A stretch of 64,000 bases of DNA, from the NCBI RefSeq assembly GCF_026340255.1, contig NZ_JAPEPJ010000001.1, forward strand, positions 744,001 to 808,000, in the 5' to 3' direction. The notes below the pieces were generated by a model that saw only the letters and a list, made by a program, of their open reading frames with translations, did no database searches and was not told the origin of the DNA. This stretch comes from Streptomyces sp. NBC_01408. Lineage in GTDB: Bacteria; Actinomycetota; Actinomycetes; Streptomycetales; Streptomycetaceae. A program made the translations under genes and the position numbers. Shown piece after piece: positions 48,023-56,759 of the stretch; positions within the stretch are counted from its first letter, which is position 1, and each line of letters opens with the position of its first letter.

Positions 48023-48490
48023 TCATCGAACGACCGGACCATGCCCGGCTCGCCAATCGTTGATGCGTTTACGGATGCTGGGCCCCATCTGCAGATCGTC
48101 AATGGCCTCGGGGGCGAACCACGCCACCTCGAACGACTCGTCAGACGTTCGGAGCCTGCCTCCGGTAGGTCGGGCGAGAAGACAGATCGAGAATTCCTGC
48201 CGGACCTCACCGTCGTCGTAGGCGAAGACGTGTCCCGGGTCGGTGTACGTCCCGACGATCCCGGCGATCTCGACCCTGATGCCGGTCTCCTCGAAAGTCT
48301 CGCGGACCGCGCAGTCACCGATGGACTCCCCCAGCTCCATCTTGCCACCGGGAAGAGCCCACATCCCGTTGTCCGTGCGTCGTTGCAACAAGACCCGGCC
48401 GTCCTCATCCACGACGACGGCTGAAGCCGCGGGCACCAGACTGTTCGCCTCGGGCGCGTTGGGATCGTCCTCATAGTCACGCCTGGCCAT
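48023..48490 (-). CDS. Nudix hydrolase
   Basis: 155 residues. A complete Nudix box lies at about residues 47-69 (GGKMELGESIGDCAVRETFEETG). The N-terminus and the SAVVVDEDGRVLLQRR pattern fit nucleotide or ADP-ribose type hydrolases. The ATG at 48490 overlaps the end of the upstream HTH gene by 14 bp, so the two are coupled. Substrate not predictable. Confidence 0.92.
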   Translation of the reverse strand: MARRDYEDDPNAPEANSLVPAASAVVVDEDGRVLLQRRTDNGMWALPGGKMELGESIGDCAVRETFEETGIRVEIAGIVGTYTDPGHVFAYDDGEVRQEFSICLLARPTGGRLRTSDESFEVAWFAPEAIDDLQMGPSIRKRINDWRAGHGPVVR

Positions 48491-49238
48491 TTCGTCCCGT
48501 CTCCCGAATGTCACGTCCTCGGCTCCAGAGCTCTTCGACATGAGCGGCGAAACGGTCGAACATCCCGTCCGCCTGCCTGCGTCGTAAGTGCATCATCGGC
48601 GAATCATGGCCGACCCTGCGGGCCAGGATCGGGGTAACGATCATCTCGTCGTCGAACCGGAAGACGGAAAGGTTGACGTGACCCGTCTCGAACCGGCCTT
48701 CGATACCACTGACGTCACGCAGTTTCTCCAGCTCGTTCAGTGTCACGGCGATGCGGGTGGAGAGTGTCAGCGGTACGCCCTCCTCGGCTTCCCGGGCTGC
48801 GGTGACCGGGCTGCTCGGGTCGCCGATCAGGAAGCGCACGCGACATCCGCCCTGGGCCTTGCGCCGCAGCGCACCTGCGAGGTTCGCCTGCTCCAGCCAT
48901 AGGAAGTAGTTGGTGTACCCGGCGAATACCAGCTCCCGCTGCGCTTTCGTCACCAGGGACTTCCACAGGCTTGCCGGCGCTGCCGAGCGGTAGGGGAAGA
49001 CCTGGACTATCTCTCTGTCCGGCCCGGTGGTGAGTGCCGACCGGACGGCGTTGGGCCACAAGGCTGCTTCCTCCTCGCCTAATGCCTCGCAGGCCGCCCA
49101 TCGGTGACGGGCATGAGGAATGCGATTCGACTCAGTGATCCATCGACCAACCGTCTTCGCATCGACCCCGCAAGCTTCTGCGAGCTGCATTTCGGTCATC
49201 TTGGCATGCGCCATCGCCCGCCGGAGCGCGTGATTCAT
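48477..49238 (-). CDS. HTH regulator fused to a PLD-like domain (DUF5919 type)
   Basis: 253 residues. An XRE-like helix-turn-helix at the start (AMAHAKMTEMQLAEACGVDAKTVGRWI), then a domain with LVFAGYTNYFLWLE, RVRFLIGDPSS and a late HVNLSVFRFDDEMIVTPILARRVGHDSPMMHLRR that resembles a phospholipase D-like fold lacking paired HKD motifs. The ATG at 49238 has GGAGG 7 bases upstream. Coupled to the Nudix gene; this pair recurs in Streptomyces by my recollection. The domain may sense a nucleotide rather than cut one. Confidence 0.82.
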   Translation of the reverse strand: MNHALRRAMAHAKMTEMQLAEACGVDAKTVGRWITESNRIPHARHRWAACEALGEEEAALWPNAVRSALTTGPDREIVQVFPYRSAAPASLWKSLVTKAQRELVFAGYTNYFLWLEQANLAGALRRKAQGGCRVRFLIGDPSSPVTAAREAEEGVPLTLSTRIAVTLNELEKLRDVSGIEGRFETGHVNLSVFRFDDEMIVTPILARRVGHDSPMMHLRRRQADGMFDRFAAHVEELWSRGRDIRETGRNGQA

Positions 49239-49285
49239 AGTTCGCCTCCACTGACCGTTGGGGACGCAACGAACCGTAACGGTGG

Positions 49286-49302
49286 AACGTCCCAAACGTC
49301 CC
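49286..49302. promoter_or_regulatory. Direct repeats upstream of the HTH-PLD gene
   Basis: AACGTCCC at 49286-49293 and 49295-49302, 48 bp before the start. A candidate autoregulatory site. Nothing else recognised in the 270-bp gap 49239-49508. Confidence 0.3.
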
Positions 49303-49508
49303 GTGAACGCGGTACCAACGCACTGACGAGGGACGGAACATCGGTGCGTGCCTAGTCATGACACCGAACGGTGCCTCAGGACTGGGAATTGACCCACACC
49401 ACCGCGAAAAGGAGGCCCCGTCATGCCCCATCAGATGCCGATGCTCGCTACTTCATCCGGGACGCCGCTGTGATCCAGGGCTCGGGCGATGAGGAACCGC
49501 GCCGCGAG

Positions 49509-50267
49509 TCATGCGTCGAAGTCGTACTCCAGCACGTAGGACGCGGAGTCGAGAGTCATCTCGTTCACCTCGACAGCCCGCCCTCCTTCAGCGAATGCGG
49601 TGCGGACGATCTGGATGACGGGGGTGCCCATCGAGAGCGAGAGGCGCTCTGCCTCGGCTGTCGAAGGCATACGGGAGCGGATCTCCTCGCGGAAGTGGAC
49701 CGGCTTGTGGCCCAGTTCGGCCAGTCGTGCGTACGTCCCACCAGGGCCGGAGTCGATCTGAGTGATCGCGGATTCAGCGACGACGTCCGACGGCAGGTGG
49801 GAGGTCGCGAACAGCACCGGCTTGCCGTCGAGTACGAAGCGGCGGCCGCGCACCCAGACCGGAGTACCGGGCGGAACGCCGAGGGCGCCGGCGACTCGGT
49901 CGCTCGCCCCTTCTTCACGTACTTCGATCTGGTCGACGACGAGTTGCCGGTCTTCGGTATCGGCGGACCAAATGGACCGGCCCGAGCCCCACTGCTCCTG
50001 TGCCAACCGCTGGATGCCGCGCCGCCGCAAGGGACTGAAGGCTCGGACGAAGACGCCGGCGCCCTTCCGTGCCTCTGCGAGGCCTTCGTTCTGGAGTACA
50101 GCGAGGGCCTGGCGTGCGGTCATCCGGGCGACGTGGTAGGTGGCCATGAGGTCGTTCTCGCCGGGCAGGCGGTCGCCCGGTCCGTACTCGCCCGACTGGA
50201 TAGCCGCCCTCAGCGCATCCGCGATCCGCTGGTACTTCGTATGACGGGCACTGCCCTGGCTGGTCAT
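49509..50267 (-). CDS. GntR-family (HutC type) regulator
   Basis: 252 residues. Winged helix at about 10-70 (YQRIADALRAAIQSGEYGPGDRLPGENDLMATYHVARMTARQALAVLQNEGL), then a UTRA effector domain (VWVRGRRFVLDGKPVLFATSHLPSD, GTPVIQIVRTAFAEGGRAVEVNEM). The ATG at 50267 has AAGGAG 13 bases upstream. It is divergent from two tiny genes, with a palindrome in the shared region that it probably binds. Confidence 0.92.
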   Translation of the reverse strand: MTSQGSARHTKYQRIADALRAAIQSGEYGPGDRLPGENDLMATYHVARMTARQALAVLQNEGLAEARKGAGVFVRAFSPLRRRGIQRLAQEQWGSGRSIWSADTEDRQLVVDQIEVREEGASDRVAGALGVPPGTPVWVRGRRFVLDGKPVLFATSHLPSDVVAESAITQIDSGPGGTYARLAELGHKPVHFREEIRSRMPSTAEAERLSLSMGTPVIQIVRTAFAEGGRAVEVNEMTLDSASYVLEYDFDA

Positions 50268-50343
50268 GAACCGATTACTCCTTCGCTTCTCTAGGCACCC
50301 TGGGGCCAGAGACGCACCTATTCCACCAGCGATCCGAGAGACA

Positions 50344-50353
50344 TCTCTAGAGA
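50344..50353. promoter_or_regulatory. Palindrome TCTCTAGAGA, likely GntR operator
   Basis: Perfect 10-bp palindrome in the 127-bp region between gntR and the divergent tiny genes. Confidence 0.5.
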
Positions 50354-50394
50354 GGCTACTTTGCGAAGTGGCCTCACGGCTTAGGAGTGATCCC

Positions 50395-50559
50395 ATGCGT
50401 CAGATTCGCTGCAGCCGCGACGTGCTCGTCATCGGCACCGAAGACACCCCCTCGGCGGGGGTGACTGCGGTGATAGGACACGGCCCGGATCTACTCGACC
50501 GGGCACTGGTCGGCTGGGAGCGCTTCCTCGTCACGTTCGAGGGAGTGCCCGATGAGTGA
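50395..50559 (+). CDS. Small protein, 54 residues
   Basis: TAGGAG eight bases before ATG 50395. Sequence MRQIRCSRDVLVIGTEDTPS, ending FLVTFEGVPDE; beta-rich, no membrane helix. It overlaps the next gene by ATGAGTGA. The pair sits opposite a GntR gene, a layout I have seen in Streptomyces accessory clusters. Function unknown. Confidence 0.65.
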   Translation: MRQIRCSRDVLVIGTEDTPSAGVTAVIGHGPDLLDRALVGWERFLVTFEGVPDE

Positions 50560-50839
50560 GCGCTACGAGTACGTGCCGCATCGGCTCCTACGGCGCCGCG
50601 TCCGCGACATCGCTTCCGGCACCGAGGGCGAGTTGATGGCCGTGATCAACGAGGACGTCTCGGACTCCGCCCTGCGTGAGCGATGGATGGAGCTGGCCTA
50701 CATCCGCGGCGCCTCCGGCCGCGAATTCACCACCGCGGTCGACAACATCGAGCCCGTCAGGGGCGTGCCCTCGACGGCGCCGAGCCGCTCCCGGAGCCGC
50801 GCGGCCATCCGGCCGGGCCCGGGCGCCCCCTACAGGTAG
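50552..50839 (+). CDS. Small protein, 95 residues
   Basis: ATG overlaps the preceding stop. The first 68 residues (HRLLRRRVRDIASGTEGELMAVI, then MELAYIRGASGREFTTAVDNIEP) look like a compact domain. The Ser/Arg/Pro tail runs 10 bp into the convergent deacetylase gene and may be an eroded extension. Function unknown. Confidence 0.65.
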   Translation: MSERYEYVPHRLLRRRVRDIASGTEGELMAVINEDVSDSALRERWMELAYIRGASGREFTTAVDNIEPVRGVPSTAPSRSRSRAAIRPGPGAPYR

Positions 50840-51720
50840 TCCTCCAGGCGCCCGATCCGGTACCCCTGCTCCTGGATGCGTTGCAGCATGCGCGTCGCCA
50901 TCTGGGTCTCCGTCGAGCCCTTGAGCTCGGACGGGCCCCTGAAGTGGGCCAGGATGATGTCGCCCGGCTTGAGGGCGGAGCCCTCGGCGTACTGGAAGTT
51001 GGTGATCTGCATCGACACCCGCCACAGGACCACGGACGAGACTCCGCACTCCGAGGCGGCCCGGAGGGTGTCGTCGTTGTAGTTGCCGAAGGGCGGGCGG
51101 AAGAGCGGCGGCCGCTGGCCGAAGCGCTTCTCCAGGCGCTCCTGCTGGCCGCATATCTCGTGCTTCTGTGCCGCGAACGGCAGGGTGCGGAGGTTCGGGT
51201 GGGTCAGCGTGTGGTTGTTTATCGTGCTCGCCGAGCCGTTGTCGCGGAGCTTCTCGAAGTGTCCGTAGTCCGACGCGGCCACACTGTCCGTCAGGAACAT
51301 GCTGATCGGGAGTTTGAGGTCGGCGGCCATCTTCTGGAACTCGGGGTCCTTCTCCGCACCGTCGTCGAAGGTCAGGAAGACTATTTTCTCCCCGGCCGGC
51401 ACGGGTATTCGGTCCACGACCCGGGCCTTGCCCGCCTCGGGCTTCGGGAGGGCCGGCTTCTGGGCGGGCTTCGGCGCGTACTGGACGGGGGCCGTCAGGC
51501 CCCACTTCTTGTACGCCTCGTCCGACGCGCCTCCCGGCGCCGGGCTCCCCGCCGCCGACGGCGGGGCCGGCGACGGGGTGGCGGTGGCCGTGTCCGGCGC
51601 GTGTGTCGTCTTGCGGCCCAGCCGTTCGATGGGTTCCACACTGTCCCCGCACCCCGTCAGGGACAGCGCGAGCGCGCCGGCGGCCAGCGTTCCGGCTACC
51701 AACCGGCGCGCGTGCATCAC
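50830..51720 (-). CDS. Polysaccharide deacetylase (NodB) lipoprotein
   Basis: 296 residues. A lipoprotein signal ends in LTGC (Cys at about 24), then a Pro-rich linker and a NodB domain: TFDDGAEKDPEF (catalytic Asp pair), NNHTLTHPNL (two metal His), FRPPFGNYNDDTL, and late HFRG. Likely removes acetyl groups from an envelope glycan outside the membrane. The ATG overlaps the stop of a paralogous gene by ATGA, so the two were made by tandem duplication and are co-expressed. Confidence 0.9.
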   Translation of the reverse strand: MMHARRLVAGTLAAGALALSLTGCGDSVEPIERLGRKTTHAPDTATATPSPAPPSAAGSPAPGGASDEAYKKWGLTAPVQYAPKPAQKPALPKPEAGKARVVDRIPVPAGEKIVFLTFDDGAEKDPEFQKMAADLKLPISMFLTDSVAASDYGHFEKLRDNGSASTINNHTLTHPNLRTLPFAAQKHEICGQQERLEKRFGQRPPLFRPPFGNYNDDTLRAASECGVSSVVLWRVSMQITNFQYAEGSALKPGDIILAHFRGPSELKGSTETQMATRMLQRIQEQGYRIGRLEDYL

Positions 51721-52673
51721 AGATAGTCCTCCAAGCGGGCCACGGCGTACCCCTTGTCCGTGACGGTCTTCATGACATGACGGATCATGTCAGGCATCGT
51801 GCCCTTCCAGTCCTCCCGTCCCCGGAAGTGCGTGAGGATGATGTCGCCGGGGTGCAGGTCGCGGTCCCACTCCCGGTAGTCCATCCGGTTGGTGAACGCC
51901 TCGGCGTTCCACAGCGGCACCGCCTTGATCCCGCAGGCCTTGGCCGCGAGCAGCGTGTCCTGGTTGTAGTTGCCGTACGGCGGGCGGAAGAGCGTGGGCC
52001 GCTTGCCGAACTGCTTCTGGATCATGTCCTGCTGGCCGCAGATCTCCTGGCGCTGCTGCTCGTACGAGAGCCCCGGCATGTAACGGTGGTTGAGCGTGTG
52101 GTTGTTGAGGACGACGCCCGCCGCCTGCATGCCCTTGAAGTACGGGTAGTTGTCGCGCACGAGGTAGTCGCTGAGGAACGCCGTGTACGGGATCTTCAGC
52201 TCCTGCATCATCTTCACGAACTCGGGGTCCTTCTCGGCCCCGTCGTCGATCGTGAGGAAGACGACCTTGTCCTCCGTCGGGATGGTGGTGAAGACCGGCG
52301 GCAGTTCCTCCTCTTCGTGGTCATACACCTCGAAGCCATCGCGCGTCTCGATCTCGGGCTTCTCCTTCGGCGCCGCCGGGGCGAGGAGCGGCAGCTTGGC
52401 CAGGCGCCACTTCTTGACCGCGGCGAGGCGCGCCTGCTGGGCTGCCTTCTGCCGCTCCGCGGCGGTGCCGAGTGCGCCGGCCGCGGCTTCCGCACCCTTG
52501 CCCGTCTTGGCCTTCTCGGCCTTGTCCGGGGCTCCGGACTCCGCGGAGCTGCACGCCGTGCCGAGGGCGGCGACCAGCATCGCGGCCAGCGCCACCCCGA
52601 ACCGGCCGCGCGGACGTGCCGCGGACCGGTGACCCAGTTGCTTCTTATGTTCCTTTTGTCGGACTAGCTGCAT
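51717..52673 (-). CDS. Polysaccharide deacetylase (NodB) lipoprotein, paralogue
   Basis: 318 residues. Long basic signal region and a lipobox-like GTACSS near residue 41, an Ala/Lys-rich linker, then NodB: TIDDGAEKDPEF, NNHTLNHRYM, FRPPYGNYNQDTL, THFRGREDW. Clearly paralogous to the next gene downstream. The first codons are AT-richer than usual (CTA, CAA, CAT). The frame is open much further upstream on the far side of a methyltransferase gene but only as a shadow. Natural substrate unknown. Confidence 0.9.
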   Translation of the reverse strand: MQLVRQKEHKKQLGHRSAARPRGRFGVALAAMLVAALGTACSSAESGAPDKAEKAKTGKGAEAAAGALGTAAERQKAAQQARLAAVKKWRLAKLPLLAPAAPKEKPEIETRDGFEVYDHEEEELPPVFTTIPTEDKVVFLTIDDGAEKDPEFVKMMQELKIPYTAFLSDYLVRDNYPYFKGMQAAGVVLNNHTLNHRYMPGLSYEQQRQEICGQQDMIQKQFGKRPTLFRPPYGNYNQDTLLAAKACGIKAVPLWNAEAFTNRMDYREWDRDLHPGDIILTHFRGREDWKGTMPDMIRHVMKTVTDKGYAVARLEDYL

Positions 52674-52829
52674 AGCAGCGCATCCTGGCACCGCGCGGGC
52701 CGACTCCCCGGAAGACACCGCGACGGGCCGCCCCACCTTCCTCCGGCTGGCCCACAGCGGCCCGTCGCCGCCGGCCCACACCGGCCCGCACCGGCCCCGC
52801 CCCACCGGCCCGTCGCCGACAATGGGAGC

Positions 52830-54026
52830 GTGACCCCCGAAGACTTCGCCGCCCTCCTCACCCCGGAGGGGCGCGCCCTCCTCGACTCGCTCCGCGACTA
52901 CGACCCCGCCCAGGAGCTGGCCGTCGCCACCCGGCTGCGCCGCGAGCACCCCGCCGGGCTGGTGTCCGCCGCGCTCGGGCAGGCCCGGCTGCGGCAGCGG
53001 GCGGTGGCGAAGTTCGGGGCGGAGGACGCCTTCCGGATGTACTTCACCTCCAGCGGCGGCGAGATGGCCACCCGTGCGTCCGTGGCCTCGTACCGCGCCG
53101 AGCGGCTCGCGGCCCTCGGCGTACGCAGCCTCGCGGACCTGTGCTGCGGCATCGGCGGGGACGCCCTGGCCCTGGCCCGGCTCGGCATCCGGGTGCTGGC
53201 CGTGGACCACGACCCGCTGACGGTGGCCGTCGCGCGGGCCAACGCCGAGGCGCTGGGGCTGGCGGACCTGATCGAGGTCCGGGAGGCGGACGTGACGGAC
53301 GTGGACGTGTCCTCGTACGACGCCGTCTTCATCGACCCGGCCCGGCGCGGCGGGCGCGGCCGGATCTTCGATCCGGAGTCCTACTCGCCGCCGCTGTCGT
53401 GGGCCGTGGCGACCGCCCGCGCGGCGAAGTACGCCGCCATCAAGATCGCCCCGGGGATCCCGCACGAGGCCGTCCCCGCAGAGGCCGAGGCGGAGTGGAT
53501 CTCCGACCAGGGGGACGTCAAGGAGGCGGTGCTCTGGTTCGGCACCGAGCCCGGGACCGTGCGCGCCACGCTGCTGCCCGGCCCGCGCGCCCTGCACACC
53601 GCCGATCCGCTGCCCGATCCGGAGGCCGGGCCGGTCGGCCGCTACCTCTACGAGCCCGACGGCGCGGTCATCCGCGCGCATCTCGTGGCCGAGGTGGCCG
53701 AGCAGCTGGGCGGCCGGCTCATCGACCCGACCATCGCCTACGTCACCGCCGACGAGCTGCGCGCGACGCCGTACGCGACCTCGTACGAGATCACCGACGT
53801 GCTGCCCTTCGGCCTGAAGAAGTTGAAGGCGCTGCTGCGCGAGCGCGGGGTCGGCGTCCTGACGGTGAAGAAGCGGGGCTCAGCGGTCGAGCCGGAGGAG
53901 CTGCGCAAGAAGGTGAAGCCGCAGGGCCCGAACTCGGCGACGGTCTTCCTGACCCGCGTGGCGGGGGCCCCGTCGATGCTGATCGGAGCCCCGACGGGGG
54001 CGCCTGCGGCGAAGCCCGTACGGTGA
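52830..54026 (+). CDS. THUMP-like class I SAM-dependent methyltransferase
   Basis: 398 residues. Helical N-terminus, then a Rossmann methyltransferase core: ADLCCGIGGDALALA (motif I), VLAVDHDPL, and YDAVFIDPARR (a DPAR-type motif IV). The C-terminal part (GRYLYEPDGAVIRAHL, LPFGLKKLKALLRERG) fits THUMP-like proteins, so an RNA target is plausible. GTG start at 52830. Stands alone, divergent from the deacetylase genes. Confidence 0.88.
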   Translation: MTPEDFAALLTPEGRALLDSLRDYDPAQELAVATRLRREHPAGLVSAALGQARLRQRAVAKFGAEDAFRMYFTSSGGEMATRASVASYRAERLAALGVRSLADLCCGIGGDALALARLGIRVLAVDHDPLTVAVARANAEALGLADLIEVREADVTDVDVSSYDAVFIDPARRGGRGRIFDPESYSPPLSWAVATARAAKYAAIKIAPGIPHEAVPAEAEAEWISDQGDVKEAVLWFGTEPGTVRATLLPGPRALHTADPLPDPEAGPVGRYLYEPDGAVIRAHLVAEVAEQLGGRLIDPTIAYVTADELRATPYATSYEITDVLPFGLKKLKALLRERGVGVLTVKKRGSAVEPEELRKKVKPQGPNSATVFLTRVAGAPSMLIGAPTGAPAAKPVR

Positions 54027-54076
54027 TCCGCCGCTGGGCCGGGGCGGGGGCGGTCCCGGGCTGCGCCCGGGCTTCC

Positions 54077-54122
54077 GGGGCTCCGCCCCGGACCCCGCGC
54101 CTCAAACGCCGGCGGGGCTTGA
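54077..54122 (+). repeat. Dispersed GC-rich repeat, short copy
   Basis: GGGGCTCCGCCCC hairpin followed by the CGCGCCTCAAACGCCGGCGG core. It supplies the last codons and stop (TGA at 54104-54102) of the minus-strand membrane protein gene. Confidence 0.8.
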
Positions 54123-54743
54123 TTCTGCCCGGAGGAAGGCTCGTACGGCCCAGCGGTAGTGGGCGGCGGCCTTCGCCACGCCCAGCAGTCCGGTGATCCA
54201 GAGGATCATGCCGAGGCCCATGTAGTACGCGACTTCGCCGTACGTCTCCTCCCCCGGCCGGGCCGACACCGCGACGCCGAAGGTCAGCCAGAGTCCGGCC
54301 GCGGCCAGTACGAAGGAGGCCAGCAGCCAGGTCAGGCTCCGCCCGGGCGCGCGCACCTGACGGTCGGTCGCCGGGTCCCGGTCGGCCTCGGCCCACGCGC
54401 ACAGCAGCCGGCGCACCTGGCGGTCGCGCCGGGCGCCCCAGGCGAACCAGAACCCGGCGGGGACCAGCACGCCCGCGCCGAGCACGACGAAGACGATCCC
54501 GAGGAGGCAGGAGACGAGGTCGCCCTCCTCGAAGGCCATGAGGGCCATGCCGACGAAGGACCAGCCGAACGCGAAGACGGCGGAGACGGACCAGAGCAGC
54601 AGCAACCGTCCCAGGCCCAGGCTGCGTTGGCCCAGGTCCAGCAGGAACCGCGCGCGGTCGGCCCGTACGGCCGTCTCGTCCAGCCAGGCACGCAGGTGCG
54701 CGGGAGGCGGCGGGGGCGGCAGGTCACGGCGAGGCATGCACAT
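54102..54743 (-). CDS. Membrane protein ending inside a dispersed repeat
   Basis: 213 residues. A Pro-rich start, a charged helix, then four hydrophobic segments (two near 45-95, two near 125-180). The final residues ESSPAGV and the stop are encoded by the dispersed repeat, so the original 3' end may have been lost or replaced. The start is uncertain among three Met codons within 12 bp; I used 54743. No family recognised. Confidence 0.65.
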   Translation of the reverse strand: MCMPRRDLPPPPPPAHLRAWLDETAVRADRARFLLDLGQRSLGLGRLLLLWSVSAVFAFGWSFVGMALMAFEEGDLVSCLLGIVFVVLGAGVLVPAGFWFAWGARRDRQVRRLLCAWAEADRDPATDRQVRAPGRSLTWLLASFVLAAAGLWLTFGVAVSARPGEETYGEVAYYMGLGMILWITGLLGVAKAAAHYRWAVRAFLRAESSPAGV

Positions 54744-54810
54744 GACCATAGCGGCACCGCGTCCATGCATGGTCGAGTCCCCCGCCAGGAACGTGTGCCC
54801 GGCGGGCAGG

Positions 54811-55083
54811 TCAGTCCTCGTCGACCCCCACCGACTCGAACCGCCAGCGGTGCACCGCCCGCGTGATCAAGTCGGGTGCGGGTTCCGGCAGTTCGGGCAG
54901 ATCCGCGCTCACGCCCTCGGCCGTCTCCCACCAGGTGATCACGAGCACCCGGTCCTGCGGGGCCCGGAACACCTCGCGGCGCACCGGCTCCCGGGCGAGG
55001 ACCTGCGACCGGGCCCACTCCAGCAGTTCGGTGCCCCGGCCGTCGGCGGCCCGGGCCTCCCACATCAGCGCGACAGTGCTCAC
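54811..55083 (-). CDS. Small ABM-barrel-like protein
   Basis: 90 residues, [26 protein letters not shown], then [12 protein letters not shown], matching dimeric alpha-beta barrel monooxygenase-like proteins but without their active-site residues being identifiable. The start overlaps the end of tsaD by 4 bp, so it is expressed with the t6A genes. Function unknown. Confidence 0.75.
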   Translation of the reverse strand: MSTVALMWEARAADGRGTELLEWARSQVLAREPVRREVFRAPQDRVLVITWWETAEGVSADLPELPEPAPDLITRAVHRWRFESVGVDED

Positions 55084-56261
55084 GAGTACAGGTTGTCCTT
55101 GCTCAGCTCGTGCACGTGGTCATGATCGTGTCCGTGTCCGTGTCCGTGTCCGTGCGAATGGCCTTGCGCGTGTCCGTGGCCGTCCGCCTTGCCCGGCCCC
55201 TCGCCCTCGCCCGTTCCGACGCCCGGCACGTGCGGGTCCGTCACCGGCAGCGAGGAGTCCGCGGACAGGTCCCAGTCCGAGGCCGGCCGGTTCCGCTTGA
55301 CCATCTCCGCGCCCAGCGCCGCCACCATCGCGCCGTTGTCCGTGCACAGCCCCGGCCGCGGCACGCGCAGGACGATCCCCGCGTTGTCGCACCGCTCCTG
55401 CGCGAGCGAGCGCAGCCGCGAATTGGCCGCGACGCCGCCGCCGATCATCAGGTGGTCGACGCCCTCGTCCTTGCACGCCCGGATCGCCTTGCGCGTCAGC
55501 ACGTCCACCACGGCCTCCTGGAAGGACGCGGCCACATCGCGCACGGGCACGTCCTCGCCCGCGTTCCGCTTCGCCTCGATCCAGCGGGCCACGGAGGTCT
55601 TCAGCCCGGAGAAGGAGAAGTCGTACGCCGCGTCGCGCGGGCCCGTCAGCCCGCGAGGGAAGTTGATCGCCTTCGGGTCGCCCTCGCGCGCGAGCCGGTC
55701 GATGACCGGTCCGCCGGGGAAGCCCAGCTGGAGCACGCGCGCGATCTTGTCGAAGGCCTCGCCCGCCGCGTCGTCGATGGTCGCGCCGAGCGGCCTTACG
55801 TCGGAGGTGATGTCGGGGGCCAGCAGCAGGGAGGAGTGCCCGCCGGACACCAGCAGCGCCATGGTCGGCTCCGGCAGCGGCCCGTGCTCCAGCTGGTCCA
55901 CGCAGATGTGCGAGGCGAGGTGGTTCACCCCGTACAGGGGCTTGCCCAGCGCGTACGCGTACGCCTTGGCCGCCGAGACGCCGACCAGCAGCGCCCCCGC
56001 GAGTCCCGGTCCGGCCGTGACCGCGATGCCGTCGAGGTCGCGGGCGCTGACCCCGGCCTCCTTCAGGGCGCGCTCGATGGTCGGGACCATCGCCTCCAGG
56101 TGGGCGCGCGAGGCCACCTCGGGCACGACTCCGCCGAAGCGGGCGTGTTCGTCGACGCTGGAGGCGATCGCGTCCGCGAGCAGGGTGGTGCCCCGGACGA
56201 CGCCGACGCCGGTCTCGTCGCAGGACGTCTCGATGCCGAGGACGAGCGGTTCGTCAGCCAT
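55080..56261 (-). CDS. tsaD: tRNA t6A threonylcarbamoyltransferase TsaD with His-rich tail
   Basis: Transfers threonylcarbamoyl to A37 of ANN-decoding tRNAs. 393 residues. [12 protein letters not shown] at the start, NHLASH metal motif (HxxxH), [13 protein letters not shown], and [11 protein letters not shown]. After the normal end, about 40 residues are added: a Gly/Glu/Lys stretch and a run of alternating His-Gly/His-Asp ([18 protein letters not shown]). Such a tail could bind metal. The ATG at 56261 overlaps rimI by 8 bp. Confidence 0.96.
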   Translation of the reverse strand: MADEPLVLGIETSCDETGVGVVRGTTLLADAIASSVDEHARFGGVVPEVASRAHLEAMVPTIERALKEAGVSARDLDGIAVTAGPGLAGALLVGVSAAKAYAYALGKPLYGVNHLASHICVDQLEHGPLPEPTMALLVSGGHSSLLLAPDITSDVRPLGATIDDAAGEAFDKIARVLQLGFPGGPVIDRLAREGDPKAINFPRGLTGPRDAAYDFSFSGLKTSVARWIEAKRNAGEDVPVRDVAASFQEAVVDVLTRKAIRACKDEGVDHLMIGGGVAANSRLRSLAQERCDNAGIVLRVPRPGLCTDNGAMVAALGAEMVKRNRPASDWDLSADSSLPVTDPHVPGVGTGEGEGPGKADGHGHAQGHSHGHGHGHGHDHDHVHELSKDNLYS

Positions 56262-56754
56262 TGCTCTCACTGCTCTCAGTTCTTGCTTGTGCGGGGTCGG
56301 TCAGTCGCATGACGAGCGCGTCGACGTTGCCGGGCTGGTAGTAGCCCCGCCGGAAGCCGATGGGCTCGAAGCCGAAGCGCTCGTAGAGCTTCTGGGCCCG
56401 GGAGTTGTCCACCCGTACCTCCAGCAGCACCTCGGCGCACTCGAAGGCGGTGGCGGCGCGCAGCAGGTCGGTCAGGAGCCGGGCGCCGAGCCCGGTCCCC
56501 CACTGGTCGCGGGCGGCCGCGATGGTCTGTACGTCGGCCAGGTCGCCGGCGGCCGCGAGCCCGGCGTAGCCCACGAGCCGGCCCGAGGGGTCCTCGGCGA
56601 CGACGTACCTGCGGGTGGCGTGCGGGCCGCGGGCGTGGGCGAGCTCGGACCAGAACATCCCCGCGGACCAGGCGTCCTCGGGGAAGAGCTCGTGCTCCAG
56701 TTCCAGCACCGGCTCGATGTCCCACCAGCGCATCTCGCGCAGCACCGTGCTCAC
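56254..56754 (-). CDS. rimI: Ribosomal-protein alanine N-acetyltransferase RimI
   Basis: 166 residues with the GNAT fold: acetyl-CoA loop [11 protein letters not shown], core DVQTIAA, and [19 protein letters not shown]. Start at GTG 56754, 5 bp after the tsaB stop. It stands between tsaB and tsaD, the usual Streptomyces order. Confidence 0.93.
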   Translation of the reverse strand: MSTVLREMRWWDIEPVLELEHELFPEDAWSAGMFWSELAHARGPHATRRYVVAEDPSGRLVGYAGLAAAGDLADVQTIAAARDQWGTGLGARLLTDLLRAATAFECAEVLLEVRVDNSRAQKLYERFGFEPIGFRRGYYQPGNVDALVMRLTDPAQARTESSESNG

Positions 56755-56759
56755 CGCGG

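Noticed and set aside
54830..54850. tRNA-like T-loop string
   Set aside because: Isolated match within a coding region; no acceptor, D or anticodon arms.
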